Shown here: in pieces, positions 45,545-53,067 of the stretch
Numbering within the stretch: position 1 is the first letter of the stretch
Layout: each line of letters begins with the position of its first letter
Origin: JAHEJE01 sp965216335
GTDB lineage: Bacteria; Pseudomonadota; Alphaproteobacteria; Rhizobiales; Aestuariivirgaceae
NCBI GenBank assembly: GCA_965216335.1
Contig: OZ244154.1
Span: forward strand, 2,728,001 to 2,792,000
Direction of reading: 5' to 3'
Length of the DNA: 64,000 nucleotides
Translations under genes and position numbers: made by a program
The notes under the pieces: generated by a model
The model's input: only the letters and a program-made list of their open reading frames with translations
Told to the model about the DNA's origin: nothing
The model's database searches: none

Positions 45545-46027
45545 ATGTATGCGTACGACAGCCATGCAAGACGGCAGACAATTCCCCCGGGCGCACTCTA
45601 TCTGGGCATTGCCGGGGTGTTGCCGTTCTGGCTGTCGACCATGCTGCTGTGGTCTCACGTCGACCCGGTCGGGCACTCGCGCGCCGCAGCGGTGACCATA
45701 GCCTATGGTGCGCTGATCCTGTCTTTCCTCGGCGGTATCCGTTGGGGTGTCGCCATCACGCCGCACAAAGTGACCGCGCGGACCACCACACTCGTTCTCA
45801 GTGTTCTGCCATGCCTGGCCGGCTTTGCCGCCATGTTCCTGCCGGTCATCATGGGGCTGAGCGTGCTCATCTGCGGTTTCCTGCTCCACGCTTTGTGGGA
45901 CGTGGTGACGGCCGACAATGGCCGCCTGCCGCAATGGTTCGCCACCTTGCGCATGATGCTGACCGCGCTTGTGGTGCCGGCCATCCTGCTGGTCATGGTC
46001 AGACTGGTGATCGTCTCTCTGGCATAG
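45545..46027 (+). CDS. DUF3429 membrane protein
   Basis: A 160-residue protein with four or five transmembrane helices: LYLGIAGVLPFWLSTMLLW, a second helix ending in LSFLGGIRWGVA, then LVLSVLPCLAGFAAMFLPV and later helices. LSFLGGIRWG is the family's conserved block. Function unknown. Its 3' end overlaps the convergent pdeM gene by 29 bp. Confidence 0.82.
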   Translation: MYAYDSHARRQTIPPGALYLGIAGVLPFWLSTMLLWSHVDPVGHSRAAAVTIAYGALILSFLGGIRWGVAITPHKVTARTTTLVLSVLPCLAGFAAMFLPVIMGLSVLICGFLLHALWDVVTADNGRLPQWFATLRMMLTALVVPAILLVMVRLVIVSLA

Positions 46028-46724
46028 TCAGCAGTGACCTCTTGACGTTGTATACCCTGTCGCGCCCCAGCATCCACACACCCAGCCGGTCCGGATCGAA
46101 CAGCCTGGCAAATGCCCTGTCCGTGATGTTCAATCCTCCGGTATAGGCGCCGAAGGCGGGTAGGATCATGCGCATGCCGTCACAAGCAAAGCACTTGCGC
46201 CGCAACCGCCGGCCTCGCCGCACGACACTTGCCACCGGATGCAAATGCCCGGAGATCTCGGACGTCTCACCGACGGTCGGGATATGCCGCAGCATGACCG
46301 GCCCCAGGGTCATCTCATCGGCCACCTGACCGCCGATATCGCCTGCAGCATCGGGATCATGGTTACCGGTCAGCCAGTACACATCGCACATCCCGCTCAG
46401 TGCCTTGATGGCCGTCCGGTCGTCGTCATCCAGCCGTTCGCCCGCATGTCGGTCATGGAAGCTGTCGCCGAGCGAAATCAGTCTTTCGGGCCGGATACGG
46501 TCAATGACACTCCTAAGTGCCGCCAGTGTGCTGCGCGTATCATAAGGCGGTAGATGCATCCCCCGCTCGGCGCGCGCCGAACCCTTCTCGAAATGCAGAT
46601 CCGCCACCAGCAGCGCCCTGTAGTCCGGCACGTACAGCGCTCCGGACACATCCATCTGCGCCAGCATGCCTTCCAGTAACGTCTCGCCACGCACCGTCAT
46701 TTCGCTGTTCAACCGGTTCTCCAT
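45999..46724 (-). CDS. pdeM: DNA-repair phosphoesterase PdeM
   Basis: A 241-residue calcineurin-like metallophosphoesterase. Metal-binding motifs are present in order: LLVADLHFEKGS, ISLGDSFHD, LTGNHDP and SGHLHP. PdeM normally accompanies a DNA ligase and an Lhr-type helicase in a damage-response cassette, but neither partner is in this window, so it appears orphaned. It overlaps the convergent DUF3429 gene by 29 bp. Confidence 0.88.
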   Translation of the reverse strand: MENRLNSEMTVRGETLLEGMLAQMDVSGALYVPDYRALLVADLHFEKGSARAERGMHLPPYDTRSTLAALRSVIDRIRPERLISLGDSFHDRHAGERLDDDDRTAIKALSGMCDVYWLTGNHDPDAAGDIGGQVADEMTLGPVMLRHIPTVGETSEISGHLHPVASVVRRGRRLRRKCFACDGMRMILPAFGAYTGGLNITDRAFARLFDPDRLGVWMLGRDRVYNVKRSLLTMPERRSPV

Positions 46725-46870
46725 CCCGTCACCGATACACGAGAATCAGTCCGATCCGAAGCCGGTTTCGGCGCAAGAGCCTGACCATTGAACAATTGCG
46801 GTTCCACACAGGGCGTGCGTTTCACGAGATGGCTGTTATGTTCCGTTCGACGTCGTCTGTCAGCGCCAGG

Positions 46871-47599
46871 CTACCGCCGGCAGCCATCGTCCGGCCGTGC
46901 CCGGCGCAGCGAGACTGTCGCCTTGTTCTGATAACAGGTGAACATCACGCTGCCATTGGATGCGCAAAGGCGTTTTTGAACGATTGCCAGATTGTCTGCC
47001 AGCGTATCAATGGCGTTTCGCGGCAGCTTGTAGTCGGCCGTTATGAAGTCCGGAAATCGGCGGCATTCTCGGTGCTCCATGTCGAGTTTCATGGTGTGGA
47101 AGCGGTTGAGCACGAGCTTGCCGTTCTTGTAGGCGATGCCGATGGGCTGCGCCTTGCCCGCGCTTTGCCGCTTCACCCGGCGCCTGCCGCTGGTCTTGGC
47201 CTTGCGTCTGGATGGTTGCAGTTTGGCCGGCTTTTCATCCGTTTCGGCATGCGGATCGCTCGGCAGCAGCAAATCCAGAAGATCAGGTTCATCAGTCGCA
47301 TCGGGTGCTTTGGCTGCCGTGTCGTTGCGCGGAACCGGTGTTGCCGGCCGCCACTTGTCGGTCTTGCGTATCCTCAATCTGTCCTGGCGCCCCGTTGGTG
47401 TACGATCGGACTTGCCCGCACCAGCTGCAGGCAATCTGGAAGCCTTGTCAGTGCTTTGCCCCTGTCCCTGTTCGGCGCCGGTCACTGAGGCGGCCAGCGC
47501 AACGAACATGGCACAGGTGCGATACGGAAAACCTCCGCGAACATGGCTCCTGGCCTGTTCCGGTGGGGGTGCTTGCGAGACTTGACCGTGGTTTCCCAT
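46871..47599 (-). CDS. Hypothetical secreted protein starting at the repeat-element end
   Basis: A 242-residue frame if started at ATG 47599, which abuts the CTAG end of the repeat element. The stretch TCAMFVALAASVTGAEQG (about residues 28-45) may be a signal peptide, so a shorter product starting near MFVALAAS is possible. The middle is Arg/Lys/Pro-rich and low in complexity. The C-terminal domain with HRECRRFPDFITADYKLP and three Cys looks folded. I do not recognise the family. A GGAAAG inside the element is 8 nt upstream and could be its ribosome site. Confidence 0.55.
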   Translation of the reverse strand: MGNHGQVSQAPPPEQARSHVRGGFPYRTCAMFVALAASVTGAEQGQGQSTDKASRLPAAGAGKSDRTPTGRQDRLRIRKTDKWRPATPVPRNDTAAKAPDATDEPDLLDLLLPSDPHAETDEKPAKLQPSRRKAKTSGRRRVKRQSAGKAQPIGIAYKNGKLVLNRFHTMKLDMEHRECRRFPDFITADYKLPRNAIDTLADNLAIVQKRLCASNGSVMFTCYQNKATVSLRRARPDDGCRR

Positions 47600-47884
47600 C
47601 TAGAGCACTTTCCGATCATATGGAATCACCTGACCGGGTTTCCGCGTCTGCTGGCTAGGCATGCATTGCGCCATGGCCTGGTTGGCCATAAGCGAAGCAT
47701 AACGATCCCCGCCTTCGCGGGAACAGACTCGAGGCGCGGAAATCTGGCCTTCGGTGGGCCAAATTCGCCCATCTGGTGCGTTGCGGTGCTTGCCCGATGT
47801 ACCGCATCGCGCTGCGCACCGCGCCTGCCATATGAGCGAATTTGGCTCCATCAAGTGATCCCATATGATCGGAAAGTGCTCTAG
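47600..47884. repeat. Structured repeat element, copy 2 (285 bp, long terminal inverted repeats)
   Basis: The left end CTAGAGCACTTTCCGATC is repeated inverted at the right end (about 34 bp, two mismatches). The arm sequence differs from copy 1 (2013-2280) at 13 positions while pairing is kept. The inner hairpin is ATGGCC-TGGTT-GGCCAT, against GTGGTC-TGGCT-GACCAC in copy 1. A second inner stem pairs GCCAAATTCGC with GCGAATTTGGC. A block with CCGCCTTCGCGGG, absent from copy 1, explains much of the length difference. Its left end touches ATG 47599. Confidence 0.85.
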
Positions 47885-47938
47885 CGAGGCGTGTGCGTCA
47901 GGTGTCCGTGGCGCTACGCCACAAAGTGCCGGCAGCAC

Positions 47939-47978
47939 AAAAAAAGACAGGTGCCGCCCCGGACGATGCACCTGTCTT
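47939..47978 (-). terminator. Strong terminator of the TPR lipoprotein gene
   Basis: On the minus strand AAGACAGGTGC and GCACCTGTCTT form an 11-bp stem around a 13-nt loop, followed by seven T. It lies 59 bp after the stop of the TPR gene and 55 bp before repeat copy 2. Confidence 0.88.
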
Positions 47979-48036
47979 CAGATTTGTCATTGTCTGCCAC
48001 AGCCCGGCCGAACCAGCCACACCACTGCGTTTTTCG

Positions 48037-48540
48037 TCAGGTCTTGGCCCGCTTGATCGACTTCTCGCTCTCGTTGAGTAATTCGAGATTGTTCAGCACC
48101 GTCGGATTGTTGGGTTCACGGTCATAGGCGGCCAGGAACTTGCGCCGGGCCTTGTAGATGTCGCCGCGCAGCAGATACGAATAACCCTGATTGTTGAGGA
48201 TAATCGTATTCACCCCACCCAGTTTGATCGCCCGCGCATACGCCTTGTCGGCAAGATCGAAGCGCCGGGTACGGTCGTATGACGCCGCCAGGCCCACCCA
48301 TGCTTCGACATCGCGCGGCGCCACTTCCACAGCCTTGCGGAACCGTTCCGCAGCCAGTCCCCAGTCGCCATTGTTGAAATGCGCCTTGCCAGAGCGCAGA
48401 TGGTCGTCAGAAGGATAAAACGCCGGATCATTCGTCTTCAGGCCGCTGTCGGCAAGCAGCAGATCCTGGTTCGATGTGCACCCCGCAAGCGCCACGCTGC
48501 ACGCCAATCCGCCGACAATCAGCAATTTTCGGATAATCAT
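48037..48540 (-). CDS. TadD-like tetratricopeptide lipoprotein
   Basis: A 167-residue protein. The signal peptide ends in the lipobox LAGC (Cys near residue 20). TPR repeats follow (SGKAHFNNGDWGLAAERFRKAVEVAPRD, then VEAWVGLAASYDRTRRFDLADKAYARAIKL and two more degenerate ones). It fits TadD-type outer-membrane pilus assembly lipoproteins, in line with the tad locus 3 kb away. ATG 48540 follows GGGG; a GTG at 48546 is in frame. A perfect CtrA-type site is 23 bp upstream. Confidence 0.75.
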   Translation of the reverse strand: MIIRKLLIVGGLACSVALAGCTSNQDLLLADSGLKTNDPAFYPSDDHLRSGKAHFNNGDWGLAAERFRKAVEVAPRDVEAWVGLAASYDRTRRFDLADKAYARAIKLGGVNTIILNNQGYSYLLRGDIYKARRKFLAAYDREPNNPTVLNNLELLNESEKSIKRAKT

Positions 48541-48562
48541 TTCCACCCCACATGGCCCCCGA

Positions 48563-48578
48563 TTAACCTTTCGTTAAC
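48563..48578. promoter_or_regulatory. CtrA-type site before the TadD-like gene
   Basis: TTAA-CCTTTCG-TTAAC matches the full CtrA consensus TTAA-N7-TTAAC exactly, and the opposite strand reads TTAA-N7-TTAAT. It sits 23 bp upstream of ATG 48540 and 166 bp from the divergent gene at 48744, so it could repress one and activate the other. The call is by motif only. Confidence 0.6.
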
Positions 48579-48743
48579 AATTCTATAACAACCGCTAAGA
48601 ATCGTTGCAAACAAACTTTGCCTATGGTTACCGTGCCGCACCGGTTTGCTCAAAAGTGTTGCAAATAGGCATCTTGCCAACAGCCGGATGCACGCCCACC
48701 GCGGCCACCCGAAGAGCAGGCCACCGCGTGAGTAACATAACGT

Positions 48744-50357
48744 ATGGTCGCTTTCCGCCCGGTGAAGGAACCTGGTAAACACGTGGTAAACATCCCGGAC
48801 TCAGCTTCAGCCGTCCAGGCCCGCCGCGCGATCGCACTGGTGATCGGCGCGATTGTGCTGTGCGGGGTGCTGTTCAAGATGGGTTTCGGTGTCATCGCTG
48901 ATGCCGACACCTTCTGGCACATCAAGACCGGCCAATGGATCATCGAAAACCGGCAATGGCCCCATGTTGATGTGTTTTCGCACACATTCCGGGGCGAACC
49001 CTGGATCGCCAAGGAATGGTTGTCCCAGGTCATCATGCATGCTGCCTACGAGCTGGCCGGATGGAAAGGCATTCTCCTGCTCACCGCCTGCAGCGTGGCG
49101 CTTACGGCCTGGATCCTCGCATCGTTTTGCCTGTCACGGTATCGCTGGTCGGTCGCGGTCGCTGCGACGTTCGTCATGTTGCAGTTTGCCTCTCTGCACT
49201 TTCTCGCCCGGCCGGTCGTGCTGGCAATCCCGATCCTGCTGATCTGGACGATCGAGCTGGCAAAGGCCGCAGACGAGCGGCGCCTGCCGCGCTGGTGGAT
49301 GTTTGCGCTGCTGATCCTGTGGGTCAACATGCACGGCGGTTTTACGCTCGGGCTGGTGCTGGCAGGCATTTTCGCCGCAGAAACTGTTTGGAAAGCGCCA
49401 TCCGGACAGCACCTGCGCACTGCCATGCGCCACGCTGCATTCCTGATTGGATTGTTGCTGGCGACACTCATCAACCCGTATGGCTACGAGGCCTTGCTGA
49501 TCAGCAAGAAGATTCTCGATCTGTCAACGGCGCTCAGAACCATCGTTGAATGGCAGTCGCCCGATTTCCAGGTGTTCAGCTATCACCTCTATGTGTTGAC
49601 CGCTCTGCTCGCGCTGGCGTTGCTGTCGGGTGTCCGGGTCCGCAGTGTCAGGCTGATCGCGGTCCTGCTGTTGTTCTTCATGATGCTGACCTACACCCGC
49701 GCCTTGCCGAATTTCGGCCTCTTGCTCCCGGTGATCCTTGCAACACCGCTGGTGCGCCAGTTTCCGGCTCTGAAGGCCCAGACGACAGAGGCGGACTGGT
49801 CGCGGGATGCCGTCTTGCGCACGCTGGTCGCCCATCGCAACAAGGCCAGCATCGCCGCGATCGTCTTGCTGTTGGGCGCCGGGGCGGGCCTTGCTCTGCT
49901 GGAGGACTTTGACCTCAGAGCCAAGCGGTTCCCGCACGCCGCGGTTGCGTTTGCCAGACAAAGCGGTGTCTCGGGTCCAGTATACAACGACTATTCCCAG
50001 GGTGGCTATCTGATCTGGCAGGGCATTGCCCCGGCTATTGATGGCCGCGCTGAGCTGTATGGCGACACCTTCTATCGGCGCTATTTCCGGTCGGTGTTCG
50101 ACCCGCGTCACGATACGTTCTTTGCATTTCTCGACGAGATGAAGGTCACTTGGACCCTCCTTGCACCGGGTTCTCCGGCAATACAGTTGCTGGAGATGTC
50201 CCCCGGATGGCGGTGCGTGTTCGCCGATGAGTCTGGCATTGTTCATGTCCGCAACGAGGCCGATGCCAAAGCAGCGGAGCCAGCGACGTGTTCCACTGGC
50301 GATGGTGGGCAATCAGGGTCAGAAATCCGGGCTAAGTCGCTTCCGCGGGTAGAATAG
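48744..50357 (+). CDS. Polytopic membrane protein of unknown function, GT-C-like layout
   Basis: A 537-residue protein with roughly ten to twelve membrane helices. After the first helix comes a loop with ADADTFWHIKTGQWIIE and DVFSHTFRGEPWIAKEWL, whose acidic residues resemble the catalytic first loop of GT-C glycosyltransferases and dolichol-like sugar transferases. The C-terminal periplasmic domain contains YNDYSQGGYLIW and GRAELYGDTFY. No named family can be assigned. It stands between the TadD-like gene and the pilin, so glycosylation of surface structures is a possible but untested role. Confidence 0.65.
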   Translation: MVAFRPVKEPGKHVVNIPDSASAVQARRAIALVIGAIVLCGVLFKMGFGVIADADTFWHIKTGQWIIENRQWPHVDVFSHTFRGEPWIAKEWLSQVIMHAAYELAGWKGILLLTACSVALTAWILASFCLSRYRWSVAVAATFVMLQFASLHFLARPVVLAIPILLIWTIELAKAADERRLPRWWMFALLILWVNMHGGFTLGLVLAGIFAAETVWKAPSGQHLRTAMRHAAFLIGLLLATLINPYGYEALLISKKILDLSTALRTIVEWQSPDFQVFSYHLYVLTALLALALLSGVRVRSVRLIAVLLLFFMMLTYTRALPNFGLLLPVILATPLVRQFPALKAQTTEADWSRDAVLRTLVAHRNKASIAAIVLLLGAGAGLALLEDFDLRAKRFPHAAVAFARQSGVSGPVYNDYSQGGYLIWQGIAPAIDGRAELYGDTFYRRYFRSVFDPRHDTFFAFLDEMKVTWTLLAPGSPAIQLLEMSPGWRCVFADESGIVHVRNEADAKAAEPATCSTGDGGQSGSEIRAKSLPRVE

Positions 50358-50372
50358 CCTAGTATCCAGGTT

Positions 50373-50900
50373 TCAGTTCGGCGAAGCGGTCGTCTGACGG
50401 CCGAACTTCCCGCGCACGTCGCGCAACAGTTCGCGCACGATGCCGAAGTGATTGCACAGACAGGTGACGAACAGCACCGCGACCATGATCGCCATCGCTT
50501 GCTTGATCGGGTCGAGTGAGGTGGTTGCGCTGGCAAACACCACCAGATCCGACACGGAAGAGATCTGCACCCCCATGTTCGCCCCATAGGAGGTGATGCT
50601 GGCATACACGGCACAGAACAGCGCCGAGTGGGTCGTTGCGGCGGTCATCATCCTATCGCCGCGCCGCGTTGCGAGCCTGCAAAGATACAACAGCCCGCCG
50701 ACTGTTGCGACAACGGTGACGGCACCCGGGGCAGGAACAAAGTCGGCAAGTTCCAGCAACGGCCGCACTTCGCGGGCGAATTGAATGTTCAAGAACCACA
50801 GCAAGCTGCTTGTTGGGTAAACGCTCAGCAGATGCATTGCCGCGCTTGCCGCCAGCAAGATCGCGAAGATCAGTGCTGCAATGGCGTTCTGTACCCACAT
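50373..50900 (-). CDS. Hypothetical membrane protein with four helices
   Basis: A 175-residue protein with transmembrane segments near AALIFAILLAASAAMHLL, AVTVVATVGGLLYL, SALFCAVYASITSYG and MAIMVAVLFVTCLCN. No family is recognised. ATG 50900 is preferred to the in-frame TTG 50939. It ends 15 bp from the convergent stop of the preceding gene, and its 5' region is shared with the pilin leader region. Confidence 0.55.
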   Translation of the reverse strand: MWVQNAIAALIFAILLAASAAMHLLSVYPTSSLLWFLNIQFAREVRPLLELADFVPAPGAVTVVATVGGLLYLCRLATRRGDRMMTAATTHSALFCAVYASITSYGANMGVQISSVSDLVVFASATTSLDPIKQAMAIMVAVLFVTCLCNHFGIVRELLRDVRGKFGRQTTASPN

Positions 50901-51372
50901 CCCGTCAATTTCCCGGCGCTGTGTTAACCAAACCCTCAAAAAAGGCAGCCTAGCGCGAGGCCATTAACATTCGGTTGAGGCAGGCCGGAATTGCGATATC
51001 ACCAGTTCTCGCTTGCGCTTGGGATCGTAAAATTTTACACGATTTCGATCAAAACGTGTCGGATGACGGGCATTTATTTGTTAAAACCAAAAATATACTA
51101 ATATAAAACAGTATTATTGATTTGGCCGTGTCGATTTATCGATATGAAACACAAAAAATTTAAACTATTAATGGAGTTTCATTTGTAAATATCAAAATTA
51201 AACATGGGGTCGGCGGGCGGTGTAGCGATTCAGGTGCTTGACAATTGCGTCAGTTAAGTGTTTGTTAACCCGGCGTCGGCGGCTGCAGGTTTGGAAATTT
51301 GCCGTGGGCGAGGGTTCGATCCGATCGTTTGGGCCCATACAAAACTCTGGAGTTAAATTGGAGGACTCACAC
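50901..51372. promoter_or_regulatory. AT-rich leader and promoter region of the pilin gene
   Basis: About 470 bp with no convincing gene, markedly AT-richer than its surroundings between 51060 and 51210. It holds a 14-codon mini-ORF (51144-51188) bracketed by the inverted repeat ATGAAAC/GTTTCAT, a TTGACA at 51238-51243, and the CtrA-type site at 51254-51269. TTAA-N7-TTGAG near 50964 is a weaker match. GGAGG at 51360-51364 is the pilin ribosome site. It probably includes the pilin promoter and a long 5' leader. Confidence 0.55.
51254..51269 (+). promoter_or_regulatory. CtrA-type site upstream of the Flp pilin gene
   Basis: TTAA-GTGTTTG-TTAAC is an exact match to TTAA-N7-TTAAC and lies 104 bp before ATG 51373, directly after a TTGACA hexamer. 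In Caulobacter the pilin gene pilA is activated by CtrA, so conserved control is likely. Confidence 0.65.
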
Positions 51373-51549
51373 ATGAGCAAAGTCAAACACCTGATCGCCA
51401 AGTTCCGCAAGGACGAGGACGGCGCATCCTTCCTGGAATACACCGTGCTTCTGGGTATCATCTTGGTCGTGTCAATTGCGGTCGTTGCTTCGGTCGGTAA
51501 CTGGGCCGCCAATCAGTGGTCAACATTGAACACTACGCTGAACAACTAG
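51373..51549 (+). CDS. flp: Flp-family type IVb pilin
   Basis: A 58-residue prepilin, the usual Flp/PilA length. The cleavage site is G17|A18 in KDEDGASFLEYTVL; Glu22 and Tyr23 give the Flp-specific G-x4-E-Y pattern. A single hydrophobic helix YTVLLGIILVVSIAVVAS follows. Processing would need the CpaA-type peptidase at 62710-63231. GGAGG at 51360-51364 is well placed. It is the first gene of the tad locus and is followed by a hairpin. Confidence 0.95.
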   Translation: MSKVKHLIAKFRKDEDGASFLEYTVLLGIILVVSIAVVASVGNWAANQWSTLNTTLNN

Positions 51550-51592
51550 TCGTTTCAGCAAGGGCTTGAAATCAAGAGTCAGCCGCCGGAGT

Positions 51593-51639
51593 GTGGCCAG
51601 CATGTTTGGCATTGGCATCCGGGTGACATGTTCCGGCGG
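51593..51639 (+). terminator. Hairpin between the pilin gene and cpaB
   Basis: CCGCCGGAGTGTG (51593-51605) pairs with CATGTTCCGGCGG (51627-51639), 13 bp including three G-U pairs. TTGTATTGTTGG follows. It probably ends or trims the abundant pilin mRNA and lets a fraction reach cpaB. The remainder of the gap to 51935 (386 bp in all) shows no supported gene. Confidence 0.6.
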
Positions 51640-51935
51640 TTGTATTGTTGGAAAAGGCGGTTGTTTTCAGTGCGGTGGCGTTCGATACGCCTGCGAAAGC
51701 CGGCGACTTGAGTTCAAGCGTATAGATTCGCCTTGCTGCAGTGGAGCCGCCAGAACCGACCGAGCGATGTTTTTACGCGACAACCTGATTGGTGAATTGT
51801 AGATTTCTTAATGATTTTTCCGGTCCCGAATTTGTTTGGCAGTAATGTGTTCGAACCTTCGGGGGCGAGTTTTTAGTCAGCCTGACTGCCCATGAGAGGG
51901 TGAGCAGCCGGGTCTTTTAAGGAGACGGCTCTGTC

Positions 51936-52919
51936 ATGCGCGCAAATAGTATCATCATGCTGGTTCTGGCGCTGGTGTTCGGCGTCATCGCAGTATTTCT
52001 CGTACAATCGTGGCTTCAGGGACAGGTTTCGCTGGCCGGCAGGCAGCCGGCGGCAGCACTGCCGGCTCCCACCGAGACCATTGTTGTCGCCGCACGCCCG
52101 CTGCGCTTTGGCGCCGTGTTGCGTGCCGATTCTCTGAAAGAAATCCCCTGGCCCAGCGGTTCGGCACCGGAAGGCAGCTTCAAGAAAATCTCCGAATTGA
52201 CCGGCGAAGACGGTGAACGCGCGGTTCTGTCGGCCATTGAAGTTAACGAGCCGGTGCTCGCACAAAAGATAACCGGAGCCGGCCAGCGCGCCACCCTCTC
52301 GGCCAGGGTCGACAAGGGTATGCGCGCGGTTTCGATCCGCATCAATGACGTGCTCGGTGTCGCCGGTTTCGTGCTCCCCGGCGACCGGGTAGACGTCATG
52401 CTGACCCGGACAACCAAAGACGGCCGCGTTACCGACATCCTTTTGCAGAACGTCAAGGTTCTGGCGATTGATCAGGTGGCTGACGACCGCAAGAACGACG
52501 CCCAGGTCTCAAGCACCGCCACATTCGAAGTTGATACCGTGGACGCCCAGAAACTCGCGCTTGCAACCGGTGTCGGGACATTGTCCTTGGCCTTGCGCGC
52601 CGCCGGCTCGGTCGATGCGGCGCAGCCGCGCCGCGTCACGCTCGGCGACCTCAATCCGGCAGCGGAAATCTATGCTGAAGACACCGAAGGCGGCGACGGC
52701 GTCAAGCTGCCGGCTGTCATCGACGAGCGCTTCAAGGCGGTCGAAAACCAGATCAAGACGGTAAGCGACCTGATCCTGCAGGCCAACAAGCGCAAGATCG
52801 GCAGCGACGGCGAGCTCAACCGGCCCACCAAACCGCTGATAGACCCCAATGCACGGGTCGGCATTATCCGTGGAATCGAGCGTGAAGAGTACAGCGTGCC
52901 GCGCGACGATGCGCGATAA
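51936..52919 (+). CDS. cpaB: Flp pilus assembly protein CpaB
   Basis: A 327-residue periplasmic protein with an N-terminal membrane helix (IIMLVLALVFGVIAVFLV). The body contains SAF and RcpC-like parts, for example VAARPLRFGAVLRADSLKEIPWPSG, and VRINDVLGVAGFVLPGDRVDVMLT-type sequence. CpaB/RcpC assists assembly of the secretin. AAGGAG precedes ATG 51936. cpaC follows after 148 bp. Confidence 0.92.
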   Translation: MRANSIIMLVLALVFGVIAVFLVQSWLQGQVSLAGRQPAAALPAPTETIVVAARPLRFGAVLRADSLKEIPWPSGSAPEGSFKKISELTGEDGERAVLSAIEVNEPVLAQKITGAGQRATLSARVDKGMRAVSIRINDVLGVAGFVLPGDRVDVMLTRTTKDGRVTDILLQNVKVLAIDQVADDRKNDAQVSSTATFEVDTVDAQKLALATGVGTLSLALRAAGSVDAAQPRRVTLGDLNPAAEIYAEDTEGGDGVKLPAVIDERFKAVENQIKTVSDLILQANKRKIGSDGELNRPTKPLIDPNARVGIIRGIEREEYSVPRDDAR

Positions 52920-53067
52920 TGGCAACACTGAGGAGAAAAAGGCGACCCGGCGGCAACAATTTGGCAAGCTTGTCCTGTTAGATATTGAGTGACGTTGGGG
53001 AAATCGGATAGGAACTCTTGTTGGGGGCTATGCAAGGGATGCTGTCGGGATACGAGGGTGCTGAGCT

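Noticed and set aside
47543..47884. Open frames inside repeat copy 2 (both strands)
   Set aside because: They read across the inverted repeats, and the equivalent frames in copy 1 are not conserved as proteins; base-pair conservation explains the element better.
51566..51802. 78-codon plus-strand frame between flp and cpaB
   Set aside because: It overlaps the processing hairpin, has no ribosome site and codes for a Cys/Arg-rich sequence without family resemblance. It stays possible but unsupported.
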